Source of the DNA: Thalassococcus sp. S3
GTDB lineage: Bacteria; Pseudomonadota; Alphaproteobacteria; Rhodobacterales; Rhodobacteraceae
DNA length: 64,000 bases
Direction: 5' to 3'
Assembly (NCBI RefSeq): GCF_004216475.1
Contig: NZ_CP022303.1
Location: forward strand, 2,542,001-2,606,000
Below, piece by piece: positions 33,999-43,125 of the stretch. The position numbers were made by a program, and so were the translations under genes. The notes beneath the pieces are model-generated. The model saw only the letters and a program-made list of their open reading frames with translations. It did no database searches and was not told where the DNA came from. The number at the start of each line of letters is the position of its first letter. The first letter of the stretch is position 1.

Positions 33999-35771
33999 TC
34001 ACTCGGCGGCTTCGATCTCTTCGTCCAATATGGGGAGTTGCATTTCAAACACCGCACCCCCCTGTTGGCCATTTCGCGCAGTAAGCCGCCCACCAAGGTC
34101 GTTCACGATACCAGAGGATATGGCAAGACCGAGGCCCACGCCATCGCCGGGCTGTTTGGTCGTGTAGAACGGCTCGAACAGCGCGCCGATATCATCGATG
34201 CCATGGCCGTTGTCCCGCACCGTGAGGGTTGCGGTTTCCCCCGCCGCCAGAATGATCTCGACCTCCGGATCGCTCACTGACTTGGTCGCATCCAGGGCGT
34301 TGCGGATCAGGTTGATCATCACCTGCTCAATGCGCATCCGGTCCCCCATCACAAAGACCGGCTGATCCGGTAAGATACGCGTGATCTGCACGTGGCGCTG
34401 GCGCAGCTGAGGTTCCATCATCGACAGGCTGGAGGCCAGCGCATCCCCCATATTTACAGGGGAAAAGGCGTCCCCACCTTTTCGTGCGTACGATTTGAGT
34501 TGACGGGTGATGGCGCCCATCCGCTCGATCAGATCGTCGATGCGGCCAAAGGACGAAAGCGCCTCGTCCGGGCGGTTGCGGTTCAGCAAAAGCCGGGCGC
34601 CGGCCAGATAGGTCTTCATCGCCGCCAATGGCTGGTTGAGCTCGTGACTGACCGCCGCCGACATCTCTCCCAAGGCGGCCAGTTTGCTGGACTGCGCCAG
34701 CGATTGTTCAGCCACTTCAAGGTTCTGTTGCACCCTTTCGCGTTCGGCGATTTCCCGCTGTAGCCTCTGGTTCAATGCGCGAAGCTCTGCCGACTCCCGC
34801 TGGAAGAGCGCCATGCGCAACGCCGTCTTCCGGCTGAGCGCATAGAACGCCAGTGCAAGCAGAATGGCGAATCCCATGATTTCCAGGGCCAGAATGCCGT
34901 TCACCCGTTCCCGGATCGACGCATAGGTCGTGTAAGAGGTGATCTTCCAGCCGCGAAACGGCACGCGGGCATCCAGCCGCATCACCGCCTCGCCCTGGAT
35001 ATAGGCATCCGCCGGTAGCGCCGTCCAATCGGCTGTGGCCCGGATCGCCCGGGTGATCGCGCTTTGCGGTGTCTGAAGGGCCAGGGCCTCGTCCTCGTTC
35101 AGCCCGCGCCAGCGCGGCTCCGTCGACAGGATGATCCGGCCCTGGCTGTCCATCACCGCAACCGCATCCGAAATCCCGGCCCAGGCGCGTTCGAACTTCT
35201 GCAGGTCCACCTCCACCACGATCGCGCCCAGCACGTTCGCTCCGCTTTCAAGCCTGCGCGAATAGGTGAAACGATAGCCCCCCGCCTCACGCGGAATGAC
35301 CGAAAAGACGGTGGCGTTCGACCGGACGGCCTCGATGAAGTAGGGCTCGGACCGGTGCAGAGAGCCCAGCACGTTCCGGTCCGTTGCGGCGACCGTGCGC
35401 CCGTCGATGTTCAGCATCATCAGCGAGGCCGCGCCAATCTCCTCGACAAACGAAATCAGACGCTGGGTGGATTGGCTGTAATCGTTGGAATTCAGGGCAC
35501 CGATGAGGGTGGGATCCCGCGCCAGAAGCTGCGGTACGATGGCGTTGCTGCGCAGCTCGCTCACCAGATTGCCGCTGTAAAGCGCCAGCCGAAGCTCTGC
35601 CCGGTTCTTGGTGCTTTCGGTAAATCGGTTGGTGAGCCACCAGTTCGTCACCGACACGGTCACGATGGCCGCAACCAGCAAGAAGATCAGCGCAAACCTG
35701 ATCCGCCATCCGGTGGTGGCGATGCGTACACGCTCAAGCGGGCTTGTCTCAGGAGTTTCTGTTCGCGCCAT
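33999..35771 (-). CDS. DctB-like sensor histidine kinase
   Basis: The 590-residue membrane kinase has two membrane helices (about 25-47 and 297-317) enclosing a double-PAS-like periplasmic sensor of the C4-dicarboxylate type, followed by a coiled coil, the H-box AAVSHELNQPLAAMKTY, and an ATPase domain with NLIRNALDAT, DNGHGID and GVGLGLAIS. It pairs with the regulator immediately downstream. No dctPQM or dctA transporter is adjacent, so dicarboxylate sensing is inferred from architecture only. It starts 36 bp after purQ. Confidence 0.88.
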   Translation of the reverse strand: MARTETPETSPLERVRIATTGWRIRFALIFLLVAAIVTVSVTNWWLTNRFTESTKNRAELRLALYSGNLVSELRSNAIVPQLLARDPTLIGALNSNDYSQSTQRLISFVEEIGAASLMMLNIDGRTVAATDRNVLGSLHRSEPYFIEAVRSNATVFSVIPREAGGYRFTYSRRLESGANVLGAIVVEVDLQKFERAWAGISDAVAVMDSQGRIILSTEPRWRGLNEDEALALQTPQSAITRAIRATADWTALPADAYIQGEAVMRLDARVPFRGWKITSYTTYASIRERVNGILALEIMGFAILLALAFYALSRKTALRMALFQRESAELRALNQRLQREIAERERVQQNLEVAEQSLAQSSKLAALGEMSAAVSHELNQPLAAMKTYLAGARLLLNRNRPDEALSSFGRIDDLIERMGAITRQLKSYARKGGDAFSPVNMGDALASSLSMMEPQLRQRHVQITRILPDQPVFVMGDRMRIEQVMINLIRNALDATKSVSDPEVEIILAAGETATLTVRDNGHGIDDIGALFEPFYTTKQPGDGVGLGLAISSGIVNDLGGRLTARNGQQGGAVFEMQLPILDEEIEAAE

Positions 35772-35807
35772 GACAGCACGCTACGCGGCCCCGGGCTTGC
35801 ACTCAAG

Positions 35808-36476
35808 TCACGCTGCGGTCAGGACGCCCGTCAATGCGCGAAAAAGGGCCGCACCATCGGTGCCGCCATGCCCTTCATCCGCCGCCCGTTCCGGATGCGG
35901 CATCATTCCCAGAACCCGCCGGTTTTCCGACACGATCCCAGCGATGTCGCGGGCCGAGCCATTGGGAGTGTCGGTATAGCGAAAAACAACCCGGTCGTCC
36001 ACGTCCAGCGCATCAAGCGTGGCGTCGTCGGCAAAGTAATTGCCGTCGTGATGGGCAATGGGGATGTCGATCACATCACCTGCATTATAGCCTTCGCTGA
36101 AAACGCTTTGCGAGGTCTCGACCCGCAGGCCCACCGTCTTGCAGATGTATTTCAGGCCCGCATTCCGCAGCAGGGCACCAGGCAAAAGGCCCGTTTCGGT
36201 GAGAACCTGAAAGCCGTTGCAGATCCCCATGACATAGCCGCCGCGCGCCGCATGGTCCGCCATCGCGCCGCAGATCGGCGATTGCGCGGCAATGGCCCCG
36301 CAGCGCAGATAATCGCCATAGGAAAATCCGCCCGGCACGCCCACGATGTCCACGCCTTCGGGCAGGACTGTGTCCTTGTGCCAGACCATGCTGACCTTTG
36401 CGCCTGCCGCCTCGAAGGCGACGGCCAGATCGCGATCGCAATTGGAGCCGGGAAAGACCAGAACCGCTGCATGCAT
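35808..36476 (-). CDS. purQ: Phosphoribosylformylglycinamidine synthase, glutaminase subunit
   Basis: The 222-residue class I glutamine amidotransferase provides ammonia for FGAM synthesis. The nucleophile cysteine is in [12 protein letters not shown], and the catalytic His/Glu pair lies in the C-terminal GMMPHPERA. It begins [17 protein letters not shown] as in PurQ. It follows purS by 12 bp; the large subunit purL is not in the window. Confidence 0.95.
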   Translation of the reverse strand: MHAAVLVFPGSNCDRDLAVAFEAAGAKVSMVWHKDTVLPEGVDIVGVPGGFSYGDYLRCGAIAAQSPICGAMADHAARGGYVMGICNGFQVLTETGLLPGALLRNAGLKYICKTVGLRVETSQSVFSEGYNAGDVIDIPIAHHDGNYFADDATLDALDVDDRVVFRYTDTPNGSARDIAGIVSENRRVLGMMPHPERAADEGHGGTDGAALFRALTGVLTAA

Positions 36477-36488
36477 GGAAAGATCTCC

Positions 36489-36722
36489 TTATCCGGTCAG
36501 TTCGATCTGGTAGCTTTCGATCACGGTGTTGGCGAGGAGCTTTTCGCACATCTCCCGCACTGCCTCTTCCGACGTACCCTCTGCCAGATCGAGGTCGATG
36601 ACCTTGCCCTGGCGCACGCCCTCGACCCCGTCAAATCCCATGGCCCCCAGCGCGTGGCGGACCGCCTCGCCCTGCGGGTCCAGCACTCCGGCCTTTAACA
36701 TCACATGAACGCGCGCTTTCAT
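36489..36722 (-). CDS. purS: Phosphoribosylformylglycinamidine synthase subunit PurS
   Basis: The 77-residue protein (MKARVHVMLKAGVLDPQGEA, then MGFDGVEGVRQGKVIDLDL) is a typical PurS, bridging PurL and PurQ. GGGGAG precedes two adjacent ATG codons; the second gives better spacing. An open frame of 17 more codons upstream was rejected. It lies between purC and purQ in the same operon. Confidence 0.93.
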   Translation of the reverse strand: MKARVHVMLKAGVLDPQGEAVRHALGAMGFDGVEGVRQGKVIDLDLAEGTSEEAVREMCEKLLANTVIESYQIELTG

Positions 36723-36806
36723 CATCGTCTCCCCGACCGGCCTTGATGCGGTCCTGTCTTCTTCTCGATCCAAATACGGAAAATCCCGTGCTCTCCCGTG
36801 CTTGGA

Positions 36807-37568
36807 TCAGTTGATCAATGTGGGCTTGGTCATCATCGTGGCCCCTTTGGGCATCACCCCAAGCCGCCTTGCCACCTCTGTATAGGCATCCGTGAGGCTG
36901 CCCAGATCGCGGCGAAACACATCCTTGTCGAGCTTCTGGCCCGTTTCGATATCCCACAGCCGACAACTGTCGGGGCTGATCTCGTCGGCCACGACAAGAC
37001 GCTGGAAATCGCCGTCGTAAACCCGCCCGATCTCAATCTTGAAGTCGACCAGCCGGATGCCGACGCCGAACATCACGCCCGACAGGAAATCGTTCACCCT
37101 CAGCGCAAGGCTCAGGATATCGTCCATATCCTGCTGGCTGGCCCAGCCGAATGCCGCGATATGCTCTTCGGTGACCAGCGGATCGCCCAGCCCGTCATCC
37201 TTATAGCAATACTCGATGATCGGGCGGGGCAATTGTGTCCCCTCCTCGATGCCCAACCGTTTCGACATCGTTCCCGCCGCATAGTTGCGCACGATCACTT
37301 CCAGCGGAATGATCTCGCAGGACCGGACCAATTGTTCGCGCATGTTCAGGCGGCGCAGAAAATGGGTGGGCACGCCGACATTGTTCAGGCCCGTCATGAA
37401 GAATTCGGACAGACGGTTGTTCAGAACGCCCTTGCCTTCGATGACGTCTTTCTTTTCGGCGTTAAAGGCTGTGGCGTCGTCCTTGAAATACTGAACGATG
37501 GTGCCGGGTTCCGGCCCTTCGTAAAGGATCTTAGCCTTGCCTTCATAGATTTTCTTGCGCCGCGCCAT
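36807..37568 (-). CDS. purC: SAICAR synthase
   Basis: The 253-residue enzyme joins aspartate to CAIR in purine synthesis. The ATP-grasp-like start [45 protein letters not shown] and the nucleotide-site segment [10 protein letters not shown] are standard. AAGGCA precedes the ATG. It is first in purC-purS-purQ; the 84-bp gap to purS lacks a strong terminator. The start is divergent from the zeta subunit gene. Confidence 0.96.
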   Translation of the reverse strand: MARRKKIYEGKAKILYEGPEPGTIVQYFKDDATAFNAEKKDVIEGKGVLNNRLSEFFMTGLNNVGVPTHFLRRLNMREQLVRSCEIIPLEVIVRNYAAGTMSKRLGIEEGTQLPRPIIEYCYKDDGLGDPLVTEEHIAAFGWASQQDMDDILSLALRVNDFLSGVMFGVGIRLVDFKIEIGRVYDGDFQRLVVADEISPDSCRLWDIETGQKLDKDVFRRDLGSLTDAYTEVARRLGVMPKGATMMTKPTLIN

Positions 37569-37725
37569 CAGGTGCCTTTCGGGATCAGGAAGCGAAAAGC
37601 CGCCTCTGCCATGGCCGCCCTCTTAGTGCAAGCACCGCGCTGCCGCAAGCACGCGGCTTTCTCTTGAAGGGGCGACCATTGCAGGACATATCTTTGTTGT
37701 ACCAATTCGCCAATGGAAGAGGCCG

Positions 37726-38043
37726 ATGACCACATTCGATGACCGCGAAAACGCCTTCGAGGCCAAATTCGCCCATGACGCTGACATGCAATTCAAAGCC
37801 GAGGCCCGGCGCAACAAACTTCTGGGCCTCTGGGCCGCGGAATTGCTTGGAAAGTCCGGGGATGAAGCTGCCGAATATGCCCGCGAGGTCGTGAAATCCG
37901 ATTTTGAGGAAGCCGGCGATGAGGATGTCTATCGCAAGGTCTCGGGCGATCTCGATCACCGGGCGGACGAGGCGACGATCCGCGCGAAAATGGTCGAACT
38001 CATGGCCGAGGCAAAGGCCCAGATCATGAGTGAAGTCAGCTGA
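37726..38043 (+). CDS. F1-ATPase inhibitor zeta subunit (DUF1476)
   Basis: The 105-residue protein matches the alphaproteobacterial zeta subunit: MTTFDDRENAFEAKFAHDADMQ is the inhibitory N-terminus, followed by the helical RRNKLLGLWAAELLG and YAREVVKSDFEEAGDEDV. It blocks ATP hydrolysis by the F1FO-ATP synthase when energy is low. It stands alone, divergent from purC. Confidence 0.92.
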   Translation: MTTFDDRENAFEAKFAHDADMQFKAEARRNKLLGLWAAELLGKSGDEAAEYAREVVKSDFEEAGDEDVYRKVSGDLDHRADEATIRAKMVELMAEAKAQIMSEVS

Positions 38044-38113
38044 CATCGTCCGGATTTTAAGGGAGATGTAAGAGCTCGCCGCTAGCGTGCCGGAACTTCG
38101 TGAAAGGACCGGC

Positions 38114-40000
38114 ATGCTTCTAAAAACCGCCCCGCGTCTATCGCAGCGACACCGCCTGTTGGCGGCCTTGCGTCATGGCATCCCCCTGTCGCTGGCCGCG
38201 CTTTGCCTTTGGGTGGTGACCCAGCGCCTCCAACACATCGACACGGACATTCTGCGCGCGGGTTTACAGGACATCTCGCCGACAAGATGGGTCCTGGCGG
38301 CCCCGCTCAGCGCTGTCAGTTTTTGGGCGCTTGGCCGTTATGATGCCGTGGCGCACCGGCACCTGGGCACGCCTGTGCCGGCGGGTGCGGCCCGCCCCTC
38401 CGGCATTGTTGCCATCGCGCTCTCTCAAAGCTTGGGCTTCGGGCTGCTCACCGGCGCGTTCGCCCGGTGGCGCATGCTGCCGGGGCTGTCCCTGAGAGCC
38501 GCATTTGCAGTCACCGCCTTTGTCGCCGTCAGCTTCCTTCTTGCCTGGGCACTTGTCACCGCAACGGTGATTGGGATCACGACCTTGCAGCTTGGCTGGC
38601 TCGCATGCCTTGCCATCGCAACCTTCTTCGGCGCTTGCGTGACAATATTTTTTCACCCACGACTTCAGGTCTTTGGACGATGCATCCGTCTGCCGACCCT
38701 GCCCGCCCTCTCGGCCATCTTGCTTTGGACGGCGGTCGACACTCTGGCAGCGGCCGGGGCCTTTTTCCTGTTAATGCCCGGCCTTCCCATCGGGGAGTTT
38801 TCGGCCGTTCTTCGCGCTTATCTTATGGCCCTTGGCGCCTCGCTTCTATCTGGCGCGCCAGGCGGCGTAGGCCCGTTTGAGCTTAGTCTTCTGACCGCAT
38901 TGCCCCAAATCGACGAGACCAGCCTGATGTGCAGCATTCTTGGTTTTCGGTTGATTTATTATGCCCTGCCTGCGGCGTTTGCAGGCCTCGCCCTCTTGCG
39001 CCCGCTTCGGTTCGCGCCGCGCCGGCATCTGCCCACCAGCCATCCCGGTTTGCGCAAACGAGCCCCGCGCGCCGAGGTGGGGGTGATCCTGCAGACATCG
39101 GGCCGCATCCTCTCCTATGACGAGGGCGCGGCAGCGGTCTTGAAGACACCTCAGACAGAAACCCTCCTGAGCGACCCGGTCATCGGACAAACGCGGGCCG
39201 CGCTGATGCCCCTTCAAGCGGCCGCTCGGGCACGCAACGCGGTTGCCGCACTTTACAAATGCAGCGCACATCACGCGGTGGAGGCCCGCGATGCCGGATG
39301 GTCCGTGATACACATCTCTGATGAGGGGATCCTTTACCCCGCCCGTTTCGATGAAACCGGCCCGGAATGCCGACAATTGCGCCGTAAGCTCCGCCAGGCC
39401 GCCCGCGCGGGCATTCGGTGTAGCGAAGCGCCAGATCCCAAACCCTGGCGCGCGATGTCTGAGGTCGATCAGGCCTGGCTGATGGCGCGAGGGCCGGCGC
39501 TTGGGACCACAATGGGCCGCTTCGATGCCGCCTATCTATCGGCTCAACGGGTCTTTCTGGCTTGGCATGAAAACAATCTGGTGGCCTTTGCAAGCTTTCA
39601 TCAAAGCGATGGCGAATGGTGCCTCGACCTGATGCGGGCCAGTCCCCAAACGCCCGAGGGGACCATGCATGCGCTGATCCGGGCGGCCATTTCGGTCGCA
39701 AAAGAAGAGAACGTCCCGCGTCTGTCACTCGCATCCGTCACAACGCCCCGCATCGGAAAGCTGCCTCTTTGCGCCTGGCTCGGCTTGCGACAGTCACCGG
39801 GCTTGCGCCGGTTCAAGCAATCCTTCGCCCCGTCTTGGCGCCCGCTCTATCTGGCGGCGCCGAACCTTGCCGCCCTGCTGCTTGCCGCTGCCGATCTGGC
39901 ACGAATGGTGCATCGACCCACGTCAAGCATGGCCCGGCCTTTTACGGGTATTCATAATGAAGATGAGTTTTATGAATTTGCGTCAACTCACCCCCCATGA
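38114..40000 (+). CDS. MprF-like membrane protein with DUF2156 (aminoacyl-phosphatidylglycerol synthase-type) domain
   Basis: The 628-residue protein has about eight membrane helices in residues 20-310 (flippase-like part, with GAPGGVGPFELSLL) and a soluble C-terminal DUF2156 double-GNAT domain (about 330-600; ATGGRFDAAYLSAQ-like segment TTMGRFDAAYLSAQ, WCLDLMRASPQTPEGTMHAL). This is the MprF plan, in which an aminoacyl or acyl group is transferred to a membrane lipid and the product flipped. ATG 38114 has AAAGGA seven bases upstream; the longer GTG start at 38087 was rejected. The donor and lipid are not determinable; ornithine-lipid synthesis is an alternative. Confidence 0.8.
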   Translation: MLLKTAPRLSQRHRLLAALRHGIPLSLAALCLWVVTQRLQHIDTDILRAGLQDISPTRWVLAAPLSAVSFWALGRYDAVAHRHLGTPVPAGAARPSGIVAIALSQSLGFGLLTGAFARWRMLPGLSLRAAFAVTAFVAVSFLLAWALVTATVIGITTLQLGWLACLAIATFFGACVTIFFHPRLQVFGRCIRLPTLPALSAILLWTAVDTLAAAGAFFLLMPGLPIGEFSAVLRAYLMALGASLLSGAPGGVGPFELSLLTALPQIDETSLMCSILGFRLIYYALPAAFAGLALLRPLRFAPRRHLPTSHPGLRKRAPRAEVGVILQTSGRILSYDEGAAAVLKTPQTETLLSDPVIGQTRAALMPLQAAARARNAVAALYKCSAHHAVEARDAGWSVIHISDEGILYPARFDETGPECRQLRRKLRQAARAGIRCSEAPDPKPWRAMSEVDQAWLMARGPALGTTMGRFDAAYLSAQRVFLAWHENNLVAFASFHQSDGEWCLDLMRASPQTPEGTMHALIRAAISVAKEENVPRLSLASVTTPRIGKLPLCAWLGLRQSPGLRRFKQSFAPSWRPLYLAAPNLAALLLAAADLARMVHRPTSSMARPFTGIHNEDEFYEFASTHPP

Positions 40001-40051
40001 CAGAGCATGCGAGCATATCCAATCCTGCCTGCGCCGCGAAGGAGATCCGTT

Positions 40052-41065
40052 TTGACCGACGCGTTGTCAAAAATGCTCGACCGTTCCGATGTGATCCTCG
40101 CCGATGGCGCAACCGGCACCAACCTCTTCAACATGGGGTTGATGTCCGGGGATGCGCCCGAGCTTTGGAATGTGGACGAGCCCGCGAAGATCAAGGCGCT
40201 CTATCGCGGTGCAGTCGATGCGGGGAGCGATCTTTTCCTGACCAACAGCTTTGGGGGCAACGCCTCCAGGCTGAAACTGCACAACGCCGAGAAACGCGCG
40301 CATGAATTGTCCCGCGTGGCGGCAGAGATCGGTCGAGACGTCGCAGATGCTCAGCAGCGCCCGATTATCGTGGCAGGCTCCGTCGGCCCAACCGGTGAGA
40401 TCATGGAGCCGGTCGGAACGCTCAGCCACGCGTTGGCGGTTGAGATGTTTCACGAGACAGCAGACGGCCTGAAAGAAGGCGGCGCCGACGTTCTGTGGCT
40501 TGAAACCATCAGCGCGCCCGAGGAATACCGCGCCGCCGCCGAAGCCTTCGCGCTTGCCGATATGCCCTGGGTCGGCACGATGAGTTTCGATACGGCGGGC
40601 CGCACCATGATGGGCGTCACCTCGTCTGATCTTGCACAGCTTGTACAGGACCTGCCCAACACGCCGCTGGCCTTTGGCGCAAATTGCGGCACAGGCGCGT
40701 CCGATCTGTTGCGCACCGTCCAGGGCTTTGCAGCCCAAGGCCCCGACAGGCCCATCGTGGCAAAGGGCAATGCGGGCATTCCGAAATACGTGGACGGACA
40801 TATTCACTATGACGGCACACCGGAATTGATGGCCGAATATGCGGTCATGGCCCGGGACAGCGGCGCGAAAATCATCGGCGGATGCTGTGGCACGATGCCC
40901 GACCATCTGCGACACATGCGCGAGGCTCTGGACACCAGACCGCGTAGTGATCGCCCCTCTCTGGAAAAGATCGCGGAGGCTCTGGGACCGTTCAGCTCCG
41001 CCACCGATGGCACCGGCGAAAGCGCTGCCCCCGAACGCCGGACCCGCCGCAGACGCCGCGCCTAG
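40052..41065 (+). CDS. Homocysteine S-methyltransferase (homocysteine-binding part of split methionine synthase; BHMT-like)
   Basis: The 337-residue zinc barrel has DGATGTNLF at the start and the zinc cysteines Cys212 (GANCGTG) and Cys278/Cys279 (GGCCGTMPDH). It is usually annotated betaine-homocysteine methyltransferase. The corrinoid protein gene 1.3 kb away, and published work on Phaeobacter where this gene pair acts with a separate methyl-THF domain protein, make a split MetH role more likely. TTG 40052 is the start because AAGGAG lies before it; the longer frame beginning at 40007 has no ribosome site. The C-terminus is basic (RRTRRRRRA). Confidence 0.85.
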   Translation: MTDALSKMLDRSDVILADGATGTNLFNMGLMSGDAPELWNVDEPAKIKALYRGAVDAGSDLFLTNSFGGNASRLKLHNAEKRAHELSRVAAEIGRDVADAQQRPIIVAGSVGPTGEIMEPVGTLSHALAVEMFHETADGLKEGGADVLWLETISAPEEYRAAAEAFALADMPWVGTMSFDTAGRTMMGVTSSDLAQLVQDLPNTPLAFGANCGTGASDLLRTVQGFAAQGPDRPIVAKGNAGIPKYVDGHIHYDGTPELMAEYAVMARDSGAKIIGGCCGTMPDHLRHMREALDTRPRSDRPSLEKIAEALGPFSSATDGTGESAAPERRTRRRRRA

Positions 41066-42141
41066 AACAGCGACAATTGATCGCCCGCGCGGGGCGGCAC
41101 GGCGAAAAGGTCACAGCGTAAATCCGGCAAAGGCCGATCCAGACCATAGCGCTTTATCGCTGCCTTGACACGTTGCCCGATCATCCCGGCATAAACGCCC
41201 TCTCCCCGCATTCTGTGTCCCCAGCGCGGATCATAGTCGCGTCCGCCATGCATCTCCCTCACACGGGCCATCACCCGTGCGGCGCGGTCCGGTACATGCT
41301 CGGCCAGCCAATCCTGGAAAAGCGGTGATACCTCCCTTGGAAGGCGCAGGAGGGACCAGTTGGCCGCGTCTGCCCCCGCCTCTTGACCAGCCTGAAGCAA
41401 CGCCTCCACCTCGTGATCCGTCAACGCCGGAATGATCGGAGAGACGAAGATCCGGACCGGGATCCCGGCATCCGCCAGACGCCGAATTGTGGCGAGACGC
41501 CGGCCCGGCGCGGCCACGCGCGGCTCCAGCCGCCGCGACAGGTCGGCGTCGAGCGTTGTGACACTGATGCCGACACGCACAAGCCCCTGCCCGGCCATCT
41601 TCGCCAGAATATCGATGTCCCGCTCGATCAATGTGCCCTTGGTCACGATCATCAGCGGATGCTTATAGGCCTCCAGAACACCAAGGCACGCGCGCATGAT
41701 CCCGTAATCCTTTTCAATCGGCTGATAGGGATCCGTATTCGTTCCGATCGCCAGCGGCGCCACCTTGTAGCGCGGGCGCGCCAGCTCGACCGCCAAAAGA
41801 TCCGCCGCGTTCGGGCGCGCCACGAGCCGCGTTTCGAAATCAAGCCCTGGCGAAAGCCCCAGATAAGCGTGGCTTGGGCGCGCAAAACAATAGATGCAAC
41901 CATGCTCGCACCCCCGATAAGGATTGACCGATCGATCAAAGCTAAGGTCTGGCGAGGTGTTTCGCGTAATGATGCTGCGCGCCGTTTCTGCGCTGACTTC
42001 GGTGCGCAAAAGCGGCAATTCCTCCTCTCTGTCCCACCCGTCATCGACCGCAATACGCGACAGGTCGAACCGGCTGGCCGCGTTGGTGGCAGCGCCCCGC
42101 GCCCGGCGCCGGTTGGAGGAGAGAGGAATCTGTTCATCCAT
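41062..42141 (-). CDS. PA0069-family radical SAM protein
   Basis: The 359-residue protein has the radical SAM cluster motif in RGCEHGCIYCFARPSHAYLG (Cx3Cx2C), followed by a SPL-like barrel (GTNTDPYQPIEKDYGIMRACL, VRIFVSPIIPALTDHEVE). It resembles spore photoproduct lyase-like proteins of the Rv2578c/PA0069 group, function unknown. The gene is antisense in direction to its methionine-synthase neighbours and its stop overlaps the stop of the methyltransferase gene by 4 bp. ATG 42141 was chosen over an upstream start. Confidence 0.87.
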   Translation of the reverse strand: MDEQIPLSSNRRRARGAATNAASRFDLSRIAVDDGWDREEELPLLRTEVSAETARSIITRNTSPDLSFDRSVNPYRGCEHGCIYCFARPSHAYLGLSPGLDFETRLVARPNAADLLAVELARPRYKVAPLAIGTNTDPYQPIEKDYGIMRACLGVLEAYKHPLMIVTKGTLIERDIDILAKMAGQGLVRVGISVTTLDADLSRRLEPRVAAPGRRLATIRRLADAGIPVRIFVSPIIPALTDHEVEALLQAGQEAGADAANWSLLRLPREVSPLFQDWLAEHVPDRAARVMARVREMHGGRDYDPRWGHRMRGEGVYAGMIGQRVKAAIKRYGLDRPLPDLRCDLFAVPPRAGDQLSLF

Positions 42142-42356
42142 AGCCCCCAGACTGGAACAAAACACGAACACATGCAATCCGCTCAGCATGCATATGGGGA
42201 AATCTCATTATCTTTTTGCTCTAAACCGCCTTACAACGTCGGTTGCAGAAGCGACGATGTCGCAATCAATGCAGTCATTTACACCGGATTTGGCATTCTT
42301 TGGCATACAGAGGCTTGCCAAGGCATGGCACCATTGGCTCAACAAGGAATGCGCGC

Positions 42357-43055
42357 ATGTCTGACGAAGACGACATCATTCTCTCCGAACTGGACGATGA
42401 CGAACTTGTCCAGCAGATGTTCGACGACCTTTACGACGGTCTCAAGGAAGAGATCGAGGAAGGGGTCAACATCCTGCTTGAACGCGGTTGGGCACCCTAT
42501 GACATTCTGACCAAGGCGCTTGTGGGCGGCATGACCATCGTGGGCCACGACTTCCGCGATGGCATCCTCTTCGTGCCCGAGGTGCTGCTGGCCGCCAACG
42601 CGATGAAAGGCGGCATGTCGATCCTCAAGCCGCTTCTGGCCGAAACCGGCGCGCCGCGTGTGGGCAAGATGGTGATCGGCACGGTCAAGGGCGATATCCA
42701 CGACATCGGCAAGAACCTCGTCTCCATGATGATGGAAGGCGCAGGGTTCGAAGTGGTGGATCTGGGCATCAACAATCCGGTTGAAAACTACCTTGAGGCT
42801 CTGGAAACCGAAAAGCCGGACATCCTTGGCATGTCGGCCCTGCTCACCACAACCATGCCTTACATGAAGGTCGTGATCGACACGCTGGTCGAACAGGGCG
42901 TGCGCGATGATTATATCGTCCTTGTCGGTGGCGCGCCGCTGAATGAAGAGTTCGGCAAAGCCATCGGCGCGGATGCCTATTGCCGCGATGCCGCCGTCGC
43001 GGTTGAGACCGCCAAGGAATTCGTAGGTCGCAAACACAATCAGATGACGGCCTGA
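42357..43055 (+). CDS. Corrinoid-binding protein (B12-binding part of split methionine synthase)
   Basis: The 232-residue protein has a helical cap domain (about 1-90) and a B12-binding Rossmann domain with the base-off motif GDIHDIGKN (Asp113, His115, Gly118) and VVDLGINNP, VLVGGAPL. This is the plan of MetH modules 3-4 and of methyltransferase corrinoid proteins. AAGGAAT precedes ATG 42357; the 38 extra upstream codons were rejected. In Phaeobacter a homologue is required for methionine synthesis with the BHMT-like protein. The methyl-THF-binding partner and RamA-type reactivase are not in the window. Confidence 0.88.
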   Translation: MSDEDDIILSELDDDELVQQMFDDLYDGLKEEIEEGVNILLERGWAPYDILTKALVGGMTIVGHDFRDGILFVPEVLLAANAMKGGMSILKPLLAETGAPRVGKMVIGTVKGDIHDIGKNLVSMMMEGAGFEVVDLGINNPVENYLEALETEKPDILGMSALLTTTMPYMKVVIDTLVEQGVRDDYIVLVGGAPLNEEFGKAIGADAYCRDAAVAVETAKEFVGRKHNQMTA

Positions 43056-43125
43056 CGCCGCCCTCGGCATTATATCGGCGGCCTGCTTCGACCTGGGGCG
43101 GGCCGTTTTTGTCGGGAACACCCTC

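Noticed and set aside
42142..42356. SAM- or cobalamin-type riboswitch before the corrinoid protein gene
   Set aside because: The 215-bp leader has some short repeats (TTGGCAT, TTGCCAA) but no consensus of a known class that I can recognise.
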